DNA from: Verrucomicrobiota bacterium
GTDB taxonomy: Bacteria; Verrucomicrobiota; Verrucomicrobiia; Limisphaerales; UBA9464
DNA length: 64,000 nucleotides
Direction: 5' to 3'
NCBI GenBank assembly: GCA_017309115.1
Contig: JAFLEF010000034.1
Location: 21,133-85,132 of the forward strand
Shown here: positions 36,086 through 45,915 of the stretch, piece after piece
Layout of the letters: each line of letters starts with the position of its first letter
Position numbering within the stretch: position 1 is the first letter of the stretch
Notes under the pieces: generated by a model
What the model was told of the DNA's origin: nothing
Databases searched by the model: none
The model's input: only the letters and a program-made list of their open reading frames with translations
Translations under genes and position numbers: made by a program

Positions 36086-36943
36086 ATGAAACTCTCCCGC
36101 CGCGCTGCCCTCGCTTCGTCTGCTGCCGCTTCGGTTGCCGCCCTGGTGCAACGTCTTGAAGCCGCCGATACCGCCTCCGGAATGAAAGGCCACATCAACC
36201 ATTCCGTTTGTAAGTGGTGCTATCCCAAGGTCGAACTGGAAGCCCTCGCCCAGTGGGGACAAGCCAATGGCCTGAAATCCATCGAACTCCTCGAAGTGAA
36301 GGAAATCCCCACGGTGCAAAAGTACGGCCTCACGTGCGCCATGGTCTCCGGCATTCCTGGTGGCATTACCCAGGGACTCAACCGGGTGGAGAATCACGAC
36401 CAGATTGTCGAGTGGGTCGCCGCAACCGCCCCGGAAGTGGCGAAGCTGGGATGCCAGAACATCATTTGCTTCTCCGGAAATCGCAAAGGTCAGGACAACG
36501 AGGAAGGGATCAAGAACTGCGCCATCGGTCTGAAGCGTCTGATGCCTATCGCCGAGAAGCACAACGTGACCCTGGTCATGGAGCTGCTGAACTCCAAGGT
36601 GGACCACGCCGACTACCAGTGTGATCACACGGCCTGGGGAGTGGCCCTCTGTCAGGCCGTCGGATCCGACCGCTTCAAGCTGCTCTACGACATCTACCAC
36701 ATGCAGATCATGGAGGGAGACGTCATCGCTACCCTGAAGAAGTCAGCCCCGTACATCGCGCACTACCACACGGGTGGGGTTCCGGGACGAAACGAAATCG
36801 ACGAAACCCAGGAGCTCTTCTACCCAGCCATCATGAAGGCCATCGTGGGGACGGGCTTCAAAGGCTTCGTCGCCCAGGAGTTCATTCCCAAGCGCGATCC
36901 GCTGACCTCATTGAAACAGGGCGTCACGGTCTGTGACGTATGA
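36086..36943 (+). CDS. Tat-exported xylose isomerase-like TIM-barrel protein
   Basis: 285 residues from the ATG at 36086. A short twin-arginine leader (MKLSRRAALASSAAASVAAL) points to export. The rest is an AP-endonuclease-2/xylose-isomerase-like barrel resembling hydroxypyruvate isomerase. Likely metal ligands are the Glu in LVMELLNSKVDH, the Asp and His in LLYDIYHMQIMEGD, and the Glu in GFVAQEFIPKRDP. Exported members of this family are frequent in Planctomycetes and Verrucomicrobia next to sugar oxidoreductases, as here with the PQQ-type dehydrogenase. The sugar is unknown. Confidence 0.85.
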   Translation: MKLSRRAALASSAAASVAALVQRLEAADTASGMKGHINHSVCKWCYPKVELEALAQWGQANGLKSIELLEVKEIPTVQKYGLTCAMVSGIPGGITQGLNRVENHDQIVEWVAATAPEVAKLGCQNIICFSGNRKGQDNEEGIKNCAIGLKRLMPIAEKHNVTLVMELLNSKVDHADYQCDHTAWGVALCQAVGSDRFKLLYDIYHMQIMEGDVIATLKKSAPYIAHYHTGGVPGRNEIDETQELFYPAIMKAIVGTGFKGFVAQEFIPKRDPLTSLKQGVTVCDV

Positions 36944-36952
36944 GCGCCCGGT

Positions 36953-38248
36953 TCATTCTCCCGTCCACACAATCCGGGACAACTTGTCCTGGGGCGTGCC
37001 GTTGAACCATCCGGCGTACTCGACGAAGTAGATGGAGCCATCGGGTCCCTGCTCGATGGCCAACGGACCACCCGCGAAGCCCCGGGCAAACGGTTCTGTC
37101 TTGGAAGCGGTTCCCGTGGCCGGATCAATCGGCGCAAACCGAATCCACTTCCGGGTGAAATCGCCGTAGAAGAGTCCGCCGTGGAATCGGGCGGGATAGT
37201 CAGTGGACTTTCCCGTCGGTCGATAGCGGGGACCGCTGGTAGCATTGGCGCCCGCATTGCCGCCGGCACCATTGTCGTGATTGTAAGTGATGAAGGGCGG
37301 AACGGCATTCGGAAGGGGACAAGGCCCGCCGCCGAAAGTGGCGAAGTTCGTTCCCATGCAGCGCGGCCACCCATAGTTGCCACCCGGCTGGAGCCGGTTG
37401 ATTTCCTCCCAGTCCACCGCCCGGTCATAACCCACTTCGCCCACGTACACTTCACCCGTCACCGCATCCACATTCAGAGAGTACGGATTGCGATGTCCGT
37501 AGGTGAAGACTGCCGGATGGGCGTCGGACCGACCGACAAACGGATTGTCCGAGGGGATGGATCCGTCGAGGTTGATCCGGAGAACCTTGCCCTGAAGCGC
37601 GGAGAGAACCTGCGGCGGATTGTTGGGGTCGTTCCAAAACTTCTCGGTGTCAGAGGACACGTTGTTGTCGCCGGTCGTGATGTAGAGCTTTCCGTCCCGG
37701 GGATTGATCGAAAGCGCCCCGCCCTGATGAAACCCTCGCAGCGAAGGAATGGTCAGGAGGATCTTCTCGGAGTCGGGCTTCAATCCTGTGGCTCGGACCG
37801 GATTGTCGACCGTGAACCGCGAAACTCGATTGCTCCAAGCGGTCGCGTTGGTCGGTGCCCAGGGAGCGTAGTGCAGATAGATCCAGCCGTTCGTCCGGTA
37901 ACCCGGGTCGAACTCCAAACCGTGCAGTCCACGTTCATTCGCTTCCCGACCCGGAGTAGGTTCCCAACACACCGTCAACTTGGCCACTTGCTCGTGGGTC
38001 TTGGAGGCGAGGTCGTAAGCCCAGATGTTTCCGCGCCGTCCGGTAAACCACAGGCGTCCATCCGGACCGAACTTCAGAGCCACCGGTTCCGGGATTCCCC
38101 CCATCACCAGCGGTTCGTATGTGAAGCCGTTGGGCACCTTGACGGCGGTCACCGCCTTGTCCCGCAGGTCCACATCAGCGGCCCTTGCGGAAGAAAAAAA
38201 GAGCAACCCCAACCCCACGCACATCAGAACTCGAACGCACAGAAACAT
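36953..38248 (-). CDS. PQQ-type glucose/sorbosone dehydrogenase-like exported protein
   Basis: 431 residues from the ATG at 38248, which opens a signal peptide (MFLCVRVLMCVGLGLLFFSS). The soluble part is a six-bladed propeller of the GSDH family: PEPVALKFGPDGRLWFTGRR, RGLHGLEFDPGYRTNGWIYL, TYGHRNPYSLNVDAVTGEVY and GGNYGWPRCMG. It probably oxidises a sugar in the periplasm, with electrons passing to c-type cytochromes; whether it binds PQQ is not certain. It lies 84 bases downstream of the respiratory operon on the same strand and may be partly co-transcribed. Confidence 0.87.
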   Translation of the reverse strand: MFLCVRVLMCVGLGLLFFSSARAADVDLRDKAVTAVKVPNGFTYEPLVMGGIPEPVALKFGPDGRLWFTGRRGNIWAYDLASKTHEQVAKLTVCWEPTPGREANERGLHGLEFDPGYRTNGWIYLHYAPWAPTNATAWSNRVSRFTVDNPVRATGLKPDSEKILLTIPSLRGFHQGGALSINPRDGKLYITTGDNNVSSDTEKFWNDPNNPPQVLSALQGKVLRINLDGSIPSDNPFVGRSDAHPAVFTYGHRNPYSLNVDAVTGEVYVGEVGYDRAVDWEEINRLQPGGNYGWPRCMGTNFATFGGGPCPLPNAVPPFITYNHDNGAGGNAGANATSGPRYRPTGKSTDYPARFHGGLFYGDFTRKWIRFAPIDPATGTASKTEPFARGFAGGPLAIEQGPDGSIYFVEYAGWFNGTPQDKLSRIVWTGE

Positions 38249-38332
38249 AAGCAACAAAGGATCAGCGAAACCACTCCGGCACAATCGGCAACGCTCCCCC
38301 CGAATTCACGCCTCTCGCGTCCCGACCGACCT

Positions 38333-39151
38333 TCACTTCGCTTGGATGGCTTCCAACAGTTTCTTCAACTCTTCGGGAGGCAACTTTTGCAACTCACCCT
38401 TCAAGCCCGCCAAATCCAACGGAGCTCCACCAGCCGGCGCCGCGCCGCCACTGACCGGAACCGCCAATAGCTCGGCCTCGGTCCAAGGCTCGGTCCGATC
38501 CTTGGTGGCTTCATTGACGGCTCTAACCTGGTCGACCGTGACGAAGCTGGCTTTGTTTCCCCACGCGTTGCGGATGTAACTCAGAACCGCAGCGATTTCC
38601 TCATCCGCCAACCCCGAAGGATTCTCGGCCGTCTTCTTCCAGGGATTCATCGCATTTCCCTGCCACACCTGGCCGTTGACCTTGATCGGGCCATTGAGTC
38701 CGTGGAGCACGATTCGAGTCAGCCGATCAGGACCATCCGCCAAAACCCAATCTGATCCGGCCAAGGGCGGGATGTTCAGCGCGGGATTGCCTGTACCATC
38801 GGCCAAGTGACAGGCCGCGCAGTTGTTGTAGAGCTGTGCGCCCAGTCGAAGCGTCTTCTGTTCGGGAGTCTCTGCCGGTGCGGCCGCCACAGCTTGGCCT
38901 CGAGGAATCTCGGAATACTCGTTTGCCTCGAAGCGACCGCTGAAATTGGCGAGGTAATAGCCGCCCCAAAACAGGAGGCCCCCGGTCAGGGCAACCAACC
39001 ACAGATTGATGGGCTCGAAGCCTTCCTCGGGATCCGGCTTCTCCCGTTGCAGAGCGGCATGGATGTCGCCCACGTCATGTTGTTCTCCCAGGTCGGGATT
39101 CAACGTCGGCGCCGGCGGCGGGGTGATTTTCTTGTCGTCAGGCATGGGCAC
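38333..39151 (-). CDS. ccoP: CcoP-like mono-haem membrane cytochrome c
   Basis: 272 residues. A hydrophilic N-terminus, one membrane helix (about residues 50-70, NLWLVALTGGLLFWGGYYLA) and one cytochrome c domain with CAACH at 111-115. Canonical CcoP has two haems, so this is a short variant. A Leu/Lys-rich helix ends the protein (LKGELQKLPPEELKKLLEAI). It closes the operon after ccoO and should bring electrons to the oxidase. Confidence 0.85.
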   Translation of the reverse strand: MPMPDDKKITPPPAPTLNPDLGEQHDVGDIHAALQREKPDPEEGFEPINLWLVALTGGLLFWGGYYLANFSGRFEANEYSEIPRGQAVAAAPAETPEQKTLRLGAQLYNNCAACHLADGTGNPALNIPPLAGSDWVLADGPDRLTRIVLHGLNGPIKVNGQVWQGNAMNPWKKTAENPSGLADEEIAAVLSYIRNAWGNKASFVTVDQVRAVNEATKDRTEPWTEAELLAVPVSGGAAPAGGAPLDLAGLKGELQKLPPEELKKLLEAIQAK

Positions 39152-39163
39152 CAGACCAAAGGC

Positions 39164-39793
39164 TTATTCGAGTTTCGGAAGCGGGGCTTCAGGCAGAGCG
39201 ACCGAGCTCCGCAGGCTCCGGAGATACTCCACCAACTGTTTCGCCTCCGGCTTGGGGTGAACTTCCCAGCCCGGCTCAGGAGCAAATTCTCCCCCCAACT
39301 TGACGGCATTCGTGGAAGGTCCGTCCGGGCCAACGCGACGGAGCTCAAACAGAAACGCATAGGGCGGCATGATACTGCCCTTGGAAGTGGTCTGCGGATT
39401 GTACAAATGGCTGTAGTGCCACTCGTAGCTCGGCTGCCGCTCGCCAATGTTGGTCAGGTCAGGACCAGTACGGGAGGACCCCAGAAACACCGGGCGATCG
39501 TAAATGTAATCCCGAGCGACTGATCCTCGTTTGCCCCATCCCCGGGCAATGTCGGAACCAAACCCTTCCCGTCGGACCTGTTGGGTATGGCAATAATTGC
39601 AACCCAGCGACCGGTACAGTTCGCGCCCTTGAGCGGCTTCGCCCGGCAGTGGCTGCGGAAACACCACACCAGTGTTGGTGTCCATATTGGGCTGCAGCGA
39701 ACCCAATTGTTGGTTGGGCATCACCACGAGCCCAAACCAGGAACTGGCCAGGGTGAACAGAATACCGAGGAAAAGGAGTGGACCGTAATTCAT
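39164..39793 (-). CDS. ccoO: cbb3-type oxidase subunit II (CcoO)
   Basis: 209 residues. One N-terminal membrane helix and a haem c domain with CNYCH at 65-69 inside the classic GRELYRSLGCNYCHTQQVRR. The segments GFGSDIARGWGKRGSVARDY and LGSSRTGPDLTNIGER are close to canonical CcoO. It starts 4 bases after ccoN. It carries electrons to the binuclear centre of subunit I. Confidence 0.94.
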   Translation of the reverse strand: MNYGPLLFLGILFTLASSWFGLVVMPNQQLGSLQPNMDTNTGVVFPQPLPGEAAQGRELYRSLGCNYCHTQQVRREGFGSDIARGWGKRGSVARDYIYDRPVFLGSSRTGPDLTNIGERQPSYEWHYSHLYNPQTTSKGSIMPPYAFLFELRRVGPDGPSTNAVKLGGEFAPEPGWEVHPKPEAKQLVEYLRSLRSSVALPEAPLPKLE

Positions 39794-39797
39794 GGCA

Positions 39798-41294
39798 TCA
39801 CTTGCCCACGGGGGCGGTCTGGGGCTGAACTCCCGCCAGAATCATGGGTTCAGGTTGACGATACGGACCAAACGTCCGGACCAGGAGCCAGCAAATGTTG
39901 GCGAAGAAGGCCACATGGCCCACCGCCAGGATCACTCCGGTAACGGTGCGAAGCTTCAAATAAGGAAGCGTCACTTTGACAACCTCCAGGAACGGGATCT
40001 GGGCGTCCAACATGGCCTTGCCCTGCAACCACCCCCCCCAGCTCAGCGGAGCCACGTACAGAATAATCCCCACCGCCGTGCACCAAAAGTGTAGGGAGAT
40101 CAGCCGCTCGCTCGGCCACTCTCGCTGCGTGATGCGAGGGAGGATGTAGTACATCGATCCGAACATCGTCATCGTGAAGAAGGCGTACATGCCCCAATGC
40201 GCATGGGCCACAGTGTGGTGCGTGAAGTGGGCCGTCTCACTGAACCAACGAACCGCGCTGAGCACACCCTGGAGACTCGAAACGGTGTAACTCATCGCGC
40301 CAAAAACGATAAACCGGAGAGTCGGACTGTACTTCAGCTTCCCGAAGTGACCGATCATCGTGAAGTGATGGTTAATGGCAGTGGCCACCACCGGAATGAT
40401 CATCATGACCGACGCCACAATGGAGATTGTGATCATCCAAGCCGGGAACGGCCCGCCGACGAGATGATGGAAGCCGTTCCAGTTGTAGAACAGGGCCAGC
40501 GTCCAAAAACCGAGAACACTCAGATAGTAGCTGTGAATCGGCCGACCGATGACCTTGGGAAGGAAGTAATAGATGGACGCCAATCCGACCGGCGTGAACC
40601 ACAGCCCCAAAACATTGTGGCCGTACCACCAGTTGACGGCGGCCTGCACCGCTCCCCGCGCGGGATCCATCACCAGCAGCAGCTGCGCGGTGGAATACAA
40701 CCAGGGGAACCACAACACCGCCGCCAGGATGTACCACTGCGACACGTACAAATGCTTTTCCCGGCGGAACCGGAAGATAACGATGGTCCAGACGGCGATC
40801 AGTGCGAAGGACAGAAACAAAATCGGGGTGCAGTACTTGGGCAGCTCGAGATATTCCACCCCGGTGGTGTCACCTGCCAGAATGCCCACAATCCCAATGA
40901 CCAGTCCGATGTTCCAAAGAACTGCGGCGGAATTGATCAGACTCTGGGCCATCAAAGGAACTCGGCAGAGCCGACACATCAGCCAAAGAATCACTCCAAC
41001 GGCCACCTCAGCCGAGAAACCATAGATGACGGCGTTCAAGTGAGCAGTGCGGATCCGCCCGAATGTCAGCCAAGCGGCATCTCCGAGAAACCCAGGGGCA
41101 TGAAGTTTGTAACTCGCCAAGAGGGCTAGGACGGTTCCGGCCAAAAGCCACAGCATGCCGCTCAGAAAAAACAACAGAACCGAACCCCGACAGGAGGCAT
41201 CAATCTCCGCCAACTGGGCTCGGTTGGATTGACCGAGATTGGAATCCCAGGGCGACAATGCGGCCATGACGCCGGGTGAAGCAGGAGCGCTCAT
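39798..41294 (-). CDS. ccoN: cbb3-type oxidase subunit I (CcoN)
   Basis: 498 residues, about twelve to fourteen membrane helices. Probable haem b ligand in RIRTAHLNAVIYGF; Cu ligands in WYGHNVLGLWF and FHHLVGGPFPAWM; two haem ligands in HTVAHAHWGMYAFF. The Tyr in RPIHSYYLSVLGFW is at the place of the cross-linked Tyr of cbb3 enzymes. It reduces O2 to water and pumps protons. The ATG at 41294 overlaps the ccoS stop. Confidence 0.95.
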   Translation of the reverse strand: MSAPASPGVMAALSPWDSNLGQSNRAQLAEIDASCRGSVLLFFLSGMLWLLAGTVLALLASYKLHAPGFLGDAAWLTFGRIRTAHLNAVIYGFSAEVAVGVILWLMCRLCRVPLMAQSLINSAAVLWNIGLVIGIVGILAGDTTGVEYLELPKYCTPILFLSFALIAVWTIVIFRFRREKHLYVSQWYILAAVLWFPWLYSTAQLLLVMDPARGAVQAAVNWWYGHNVLGLWFTPVGLASIYYFLPKVIGRPIHSYYLSVLGFWTLALFYNWNGFHHLVGGPFPAWMITISIVASVMMIIPVVATAINHHFTMIGHFGKLKYSPTLRFIVFGAMSYTVSSLQGVLSAVRWFSETAHFTHHTVAHAHWGMYAFFTMTMFGSMYYILPRITQREWPSERLISLHFWCTAVGIILYVAPLSWGGWLQGKAMLDAQIPFLEVVKVTLPYLKLRTVTGVILAVGHVAFFANICWLLVRTFGPYRQPEPMILAGVQPQTAPVGK

Positions 41295-41506
41295 GCCTTG
41301 TTCGTCAGGGTTTGTTTGGGGAAAGAGGAACGGTTCAAAACGACATCGGTCATCTGGCCCAGCGGTTCTTCCTGATCGAAGGGTAAGAGGGCGGCCTTGT
41401 CATGATGGCGAAGCTGACCCTCCCGGCCCGCCCACCAGAGCGCGTACAGCGCCACGGCCGGAAAAGCCAGGGAGCTACCAATCAAGATGAAGGAGATGAT
41501 GCCCAT
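41291..41506 (-). CDS. ccoS: CcoS-like small oxidase assembly protein
   Basis: 71 residues. One membrane helix followed by ALWWAGREGQLRHHDKAALL and FDQEEPLG, which resembles CcoS, the small protein needed for metal insertion into cbb3 oxidases. It overlaps ccoN by 4 bases. It is longer than most CcoS proteins by about 15 residues at the C-terminus. Confidence 0.75.
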   Translation of the reverse strand: MGIISFILIGSSLAFPAVALYALWWAGREGQLRHHDKAALLPFDQEEPLGQMTDVVLNRSSFPKQTLTNKA

Positions 41507-41519
41507 CGGGGACGAAGCG

Positions 41520-41876
41520 CTATTCGTAAGAGACCTGCTTCAGAGACGCTTCCAGGCGCTCGATCAGTTTGGCTTGCCCAGCCGCGTTACCATCCCGGTT
41601 CAGGTTAGCCCAAAGATCAACGGCTTGGTTCACCGGCAGACGGTAAATCCCCAATTCCGCCTTGATGGGAGCATAGTTGTTCAGCACGTCGGCGTTCTGG
41701 GCCTTCATTTCGCCCCAGATTCGCGCCCGCTCTTCAGCTCGAGCGGTACCGACCGGCGCGGGGCGGAAAATTCGCTGCATGTACACGACCATTGCGCCAA
41801 TGAGGCACATGGCTCCGATGCCGCCCACGAAGTAGGCGAGCACGGTCCGGGTGGGATTAGGTGTTTCTTGGCTCAT
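41520..41876 (-). CDS. Small membrane protein between act and cco genes, unknown
   Basis: 118 residues. One membrane helix (about residues 12-33, VLAYFVGGIGAMCLIGAMVV), then a soluble helical domain of about 80 residues (RAEERARIWGEMKAQNADVL, INRAVDLWANL-like segments, ending in QVSYE). I recognise no family. It lies 15 bases after actF and 13 before ccoS, so it is inside the respiratory operon. A structural link between the quinol-oxidising complex and the oxidase is possible but not shown. Confidence 0.8.
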   Translation of the reverse strand: MSQETPNPTRTVLAYFVGGIGAMCLIGAMVVYMQRIFRPAPVGTARAEERARIWGEMKAQNADVLNNYAPIKAELGIYRLPVNQAVDLWANLNRDGNAAGQAKLIERLEASLKQVSYE

Positions 41877-41891
41877 GTTCGTACCTCCGGA

Positions 41892-43169
41892 TTAGTCCGC
41901 CCCAATCGGATCGGCGGGAATATCGTGATGAGTGATGGCCTCCTGGAGCCGGGGGTGCTTCTGTGCCCACTTGGGATACTTCAGATAGTCACTCCAGAAC
42001 ACCTTGGCGAGGATCGCCGATAGACCCAGCCAGCAAATCAGGTCGAACAACGTCACGTGCAAGCCCGTTCTCCACAGTACCGGCATCACGTTGAAAGTCA
42101 TGTCCGTGTAGTGCATCAACCACGCCCACGCGATCAGCGGTCCCATCACAAACAAACTCATCTTCGCGTCGATGCGGAGCAAGGCGAGGAACGGAATGAA
42201 GAAGTGACCAAACAGGAGCAGCATCCCCACTTCCCACCAGGAACCCCTCTCGCGATCCACGTACCAGAAAGTCTCTTCGGGCAGGGCCGCATTCCAAATC
42301 AGGAAGTACTGAGAGAAGCCGATGTAGGCGTAGAACACAGTGAACGCGAAAAACCACGTTCCCAAATCGTGAATCTGCCGCGGAAAGATCACCGGAGCCA
42401 GCTCGCGGGTCATCAGATAACGGGTGATTCCATACAGCGTCGCCAGCGTCAGCCACAAACTCCCGGCGAAGTAATAGACACCGTAGATTGTGCTGAAGAA
42501 CTGCCACTGAAGCGACATCATCAACAGGATGATCACCAGCGTGATCGAAAACCCATAAACGTAGATTCCCCAAGCGGCCATCTTGCGGGCCTTAAAGGTC
42601 CAGATCGCTGCTCCATCCTTGTCCTGAGCCAGGGAGTAACTACGGAAGCTGAAGGCCATGTAGTTCCACAGCAGAAAAATCCCGACTAGGAGGATGTTGA
42701 AGGAGTACTGGTTCAGCAGGACTCGCTTCACGTTCAAGGCGTGGTCCGCCGCAGGGTCCACCGTCAACCAAGGCCAGATGTACCGTTGCAAGACCAGCAA
42801 CGGAATCAGCATGATTGATACGGGACGAATCAAGCAGGCCATATGTTCCGCCAACCGAAGGACCGGCACGCTCCAACCCGCATCGAACAGGTGGTGGATG
42901 ATAACGAAAATCAATCCTCCCAGAGATAGGCTCAGGCAGAAGAGGAAGGCCGTGAGGTAGCTGTAGCCGAAGGACTGAATCAAAGTCGGCGTCGGGGCAT
43001 CATGGTCATGGCCATGGGCGTCGGCCGGTGCCGCCGAGCCATGGGCGGCTGCGGCCGGGGCCGCACCGTGCGCGGCGTCCGCAGCCAGGAGCGGGGCGCC
43101 AGACATCAACAAGATGCCAACCAGCGCGAGAACCGCGGCAAACGAACTGAAAAGTGGGCGTAGGTTCAT
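41892..43169 (-). CDS. actF: Alternative Complex III subunit ActF
   Basis: 425 residues from the ATG at 43169. A signal-like first helix and an Ala/His-rich stretch are followed by about ten membrane helices of the NrfD-like type. Recognisable stretches are SLSLGGLIFVIIHHLFDAGW and QYFLIWNAALPEETFWYVDR. ActF is a quinone-site-type integral subunit of the quinol:cytochrome c oxidoreductase. It follows actE after 7 bases. Confidence 0.92.
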   Translation of the reverse strand: MNLRPLFSSFAAVLALVGILLMSGAPLLAADAAHGAAPAAAAHGSAAPADAHGHDHDAPTPTLIQSFGYSYLTAFLFCLSLSLGGLIFVIIHHLFDAGWSVPVLRLAEHMACLIRPVSIMLIPLLVLQRYIWPWLTVDPAADHALNVKRVLLNQYSFNILLVGIFLLWNYMAFSFRSYSLAQDKDGAAIWTFKARKMAAWGIYVYGFSITLVIILLMMSLQWQFFSTIYGVYYFAGSLWLTLATLYGITRYLMTRELAPVIFPRQIHDLGTWFFAFTVFYAYIGFSQYFLIWNAALPEETFWYVDRERGSWWEVGMLLLFGHFFIPFLALLRIDAKMSLFVMGPLIAWAWLMHYTDMTFNVMPVLWRTGLHVTLFDLICWLGLSAILAKVFWSDYLKYPKWAQKHPRLQEAITHHDIPADPIGAD

Positions 43170-43176
43170 GGGCGTC

Positions 43177-43866
43177 TCACTTCTTAAGTTTTTCGAGCAC
43201 AGGAGCCGGGACGTCGGCTTCCAGGCCGAGACGACTGAGTTGAAGCGCACGGAGATACGCCACGATGGCCCACCGATCCTCGACCGGAATTTGGGCGGCA
43301 TAACCCATCATGGTGTTCTTCCCGACGCTGATGGTGTTGAAGATTTCGCCATCCGCCATTCGGATGATGCGTTGATCCAGCAGATTGGCGACGGTGGTCA
43401 TGCCCAGCTTCTTGGTCATTCCGTTGCCATCCCCCTGGGCGCCATGACAGGGCTGACAGTAGACGCTGTAGCGATCCTGACCGCGACGGACTAAATCCAG
43501 GGTAATCGGAACCGGATTGAGAGCGGCGAATGCTCCGCCTTCCTTACCGGTGTTCAATGCGTTGAGCTGCCAGGAAGTGTCATCGACAAATCCATTCCGT
43601 TGCGGAATGGCCCCCATCACCTTCGGACGGGAACTCATATCATTCTGCCAGGCGTAGAATCCGGCAGTGGTCTGCGGACGCAGTTTGAACTGCCATTTCA
43701 TGTCCGGAAACACGTAGATGGGACGGTTTCGGGTCAGTTGTCCGCGAAAGCCAGCAATGGTCACCACCGAGATCGCGGCCAGTGCCACCAAGCCCAAGAG
43801 AAGCTTGAACCTCGATCCGAAGAACGAGAGGGCGAACAGGAATACTTTTTCGAACAGGTCACCCAT
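43177..43866 (-). CDS. actE: Alternative Complex III mono-haem cytochrome ActE
   Basis: 229 residues from the ATG at 43866, preceded by GAGG and 2 bases after the actD stop. One N-terminal membrane helix and a cytochrome c domain with CQPCH at 137-141 followed by GAQGDGNGMT; MMGYAAQIPVEDRWAIVAYL contains the likely distal Met. ActE passes electrons from the pentahaem subunit toward the terminal oxidase. Confidence 0.93.
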   Translation of the reverse strand: MGDLFEKVFLFALSFFGSRFKLLLGLVALAAISVVTIAGFRGQLTRNRPIYVFPDMKWQFKLRPQTTAGFYAWQNDMSSRPKVMGAIPQRNGFVDDTSWQLNALNTGKEGGAFAALNPVPITLDLVRRGQDRYSVYCQPCHGAQGDGNGMTKKLGMTTVANLLDQRIIRMADGEIFNTISVGKNTMMGYAAQIPVEDRWAIVAYLRALQLSRLGLEADVPAPVLEKLKK

Positions 43867-43868
43867 GA

Positions 43869-44411
43869 TCAATCCTCCACGACTTCAATGGCCGATGCGC
43901 CAGTTTTTTCGAGCAACGCCCGCGTCGACTCCGCCGAGTACTTCGGATCGATCGCCTCGATGTAGACAAAGAATTTGTCATCCGTAGCCCGTTTGAATCG
44001 CTCCACGTTAAAGAGCGGATTGTACAACTTGGGCAGCCGATTCAGGAAGGCCATCCCGAACAAGGTTCCAAAGGCGCCGAGCAGAATGGTCATTTCGTAG
44101 CTGACCGGAAACGCGAACAAGGGCGTGAACAGCGGCTTGCCGCCGATCACGATCGGGTAGTCAAACTTGTTCATGTACCAGATCATGATCATCCCGGCGA
44201 AGAATCCAATGAAGGCACCCGTGAAGGTGAAGTAACCCACCTTGGAGTTCTTAATCGACATGGCGGCATCCATGCCGTGGATCGGAAAGGGCGAATAAAC
44301 GTCCCACTTCTTGTAACCGGCATTGCGGACCTCAAGGGCGGCATGCAGTAAGTCGGCGGGCGTTTCGTACTGGGCAAGGAGCCCGACAGGTTTGGTGAGA
44401 GTGGCGCTCAT
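43869..44411 (-). CDS. actD: Alternative Complex III subunit ActD
   Basis: 180 residues from the ATG at 44411. A short cytoplasmic start with VRNAGYKKWDVYSPFPIHGM, then two membrane helices (about residues 55-80 and 105-125), matching DUF3341/ActD. It anchors the peripheral subunits. The C-terminal part (DDKFFVYIEAIDPKYSAEST) is soluble. Confidence 0.93.
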   Translation of the reverse strand: MSATLTKPVGLLAQYETPADLLHAALEVRNAGYKKWDVYSPFPIHGMDAAMSIKNSKVGYFTFTGAFIGFFAGMIMIWYMNKFDYPIVIGGKPLFTPLFAFPVSYEMTILLGAFGTLFGMAFLNRLPKLYNPLFNVERFKRATDDKFFVYIEAIDPKYSAESTRALLEKTGASAIEVVED

Positions 44412-44427
44412 GGTCGGTACTCCCGTT

Positions 44428-45915
44428 TCAGTGATGATGCTCCTTCGCGCCACCCAGCGGATGATGCGGATCAGCCTGCGGCGTCACGGCCTTAACCTCC
44501 GAGATGGCAATCGCCGGGAGGAACCGGATGAACAGCAGGAACAGAGTCATGAAGAGTCCAAAGCTGCCCGCGAAGGTGAAGACATCCACCCAAGTCGGTG
44601 TGAAGTAGCCCCAGCTGGAAGGCAGGTAGTCGCGGTGAATGGACGTCACGATGATGACGAATCGCTCGAACCACATGCCGACGTTCACGAAGCCCGCGAT
44701 GATCCAGACGATCACCATGTTGGTGCGGATTTTCTTAAACCAGAAGAGGTGCGGGCTGATGACGTTGCACGTAATCATGCTCCAATACGCCCACCAATAC
44801 GGTCCGAAGGCCCGGTTCTTGAAGGCATACAGCTCGTAGGGACTGCCGCCGTACCAGGCGATGAAGAACTCCATTCCGTAGGCGTATCCAACCATGGAAC
44901 CGGTCGCGAGGATCACCTTACACATCAACTCGACGTGCTTGACGGTAATGATGTCTTCCAAGTGGAACAGGGCCCGCATCGGGAGCATCAGCGTCAGCAC
45001 CATACCGAATCCGGAGAAGATGGCGCCCGCAACGAAGTAGGGTGGGAAGATGGTGGTGTGCCATCCGGGAACCTGCGACACGGCGAAGTCGAAGGATACA
45101 ATTGAGTGCACCGAGAGCACCAGCGGCGTGCTAAGACCGGCGAGGATGAGGTAGGCCTTTTCGTAGTTGGACCAGTGGCGGTTCGACCCCGTCCAACCCA
45201 AGGCGAAGAACCCATAGAGCAACTGTTTGATCTTGGAATTCGCCCGGTCCCGAAGCGTCGCCAAATCGGGCACTAGACCGGTGTACCAAAACAGAAGGGA
45301 AACGGTTCCGTAGGTGGAGACCGCAAAGACGTCCCAGAGCAGCGGTGATCGAAACTGCGGCCAGATGGCCATGTTGTTGGGAATCGGCGGCAGCCACCAA
45401 AGGGCCATCCACACACGACCGGTATGAACCACCGGGAAGATACCCGCGCAAGCCACTGCGAACAGTGTCATGGCCTCAGCGGCGCGATTGATGGCGGTAC
45501 GCCAGCGTTGCCGCAACAAGCATAGGACCGCTGAAATCAGGGTACCGGCGTGACCGATACCGATCCAAAACACGAAGTTCGTGATGTCCCACGCCCAGGC
45601 CACCGGTTGGTTCAGGCCCCAGACACCGACCCCAGTGGCAATCAGATAAGCCACCAAAGTGGCCATCAGCATCATGCCCCCAAAGCTCGCGATGAAGGCC
45701 GGCCACCACCAGTTTGGCATCGGCTTTTCGCAGACACCGGCGATCGTATCGGTAATCCAACCCAGCGGGCGGTTGTTGAGAACTAGAGGATCGCGTTCGA
45801 GTCCACGCGGAGGTGCCGCCGCCACAATTTTGGGCGGCGCGGCATGAGCCGAGTGGGAAGATCCCTTCTTGGCGGACGGGGCAGACCCGGCCGGAATTGC
45901 AGCGGCGTTGCCCAT
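44428..45915 (-). CDS. actC: Alternative Complex III subunit ActC (NrfD/PsrC-like)
   Basis: 495 residues, about ten membrane helices, NrfD/PsrC family. Characteristic stretches are [20 protein letters not shown] at the start and [40 protein letters not shown] in the core. It is thought to hold the quinol-binding site of the complex. Its ATG overlaps the actB stop by one base (TAATG). Confidence 0.94.
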   Translation of the reverse strand: MGNAAAIPAGSAPSAKKGSSHSAHAAPPKIVAAAPPRGLERDPLVLNNRPLGWITDTIAGVCEKPMPNWWWPAFIASFGGMMLMATLVAYLIATGVGVWGLNQPVAWAWDITNFVFWIGIGHAGTLISAVLCLLRQRWRTAINRAAEAMTLFAVACAGIFPVVHTGRVWMALWWLPPIPNNMAIWPQFRSPLLWDVFAVSTYGTVSLLFWYTGLVPDLATLRDRANSKIKQLLYGFFALGWTGSNRHWSNYEKAYLILAGLSTPLVLSVHSIVSFDFAVSQVPGWHTTIFPPYFVAGAIFSGFGMVLTLMLPMRALFHLEDIITVKHVELMCKVILATGSMVGYAYGMEFFIAWYGGSPYELYAFKNRAFGPYWWAYWSMITCNVISPHLFWFKKIRTNMVIVWIIAGFVNVGMWFERFVIIVTSIHRDYLPSSWGYFTPTWVDVFTFAGSFGLFMTLFLLFIRFLPAIAISEVKAVTPQADPHHPLGGAKEHHH

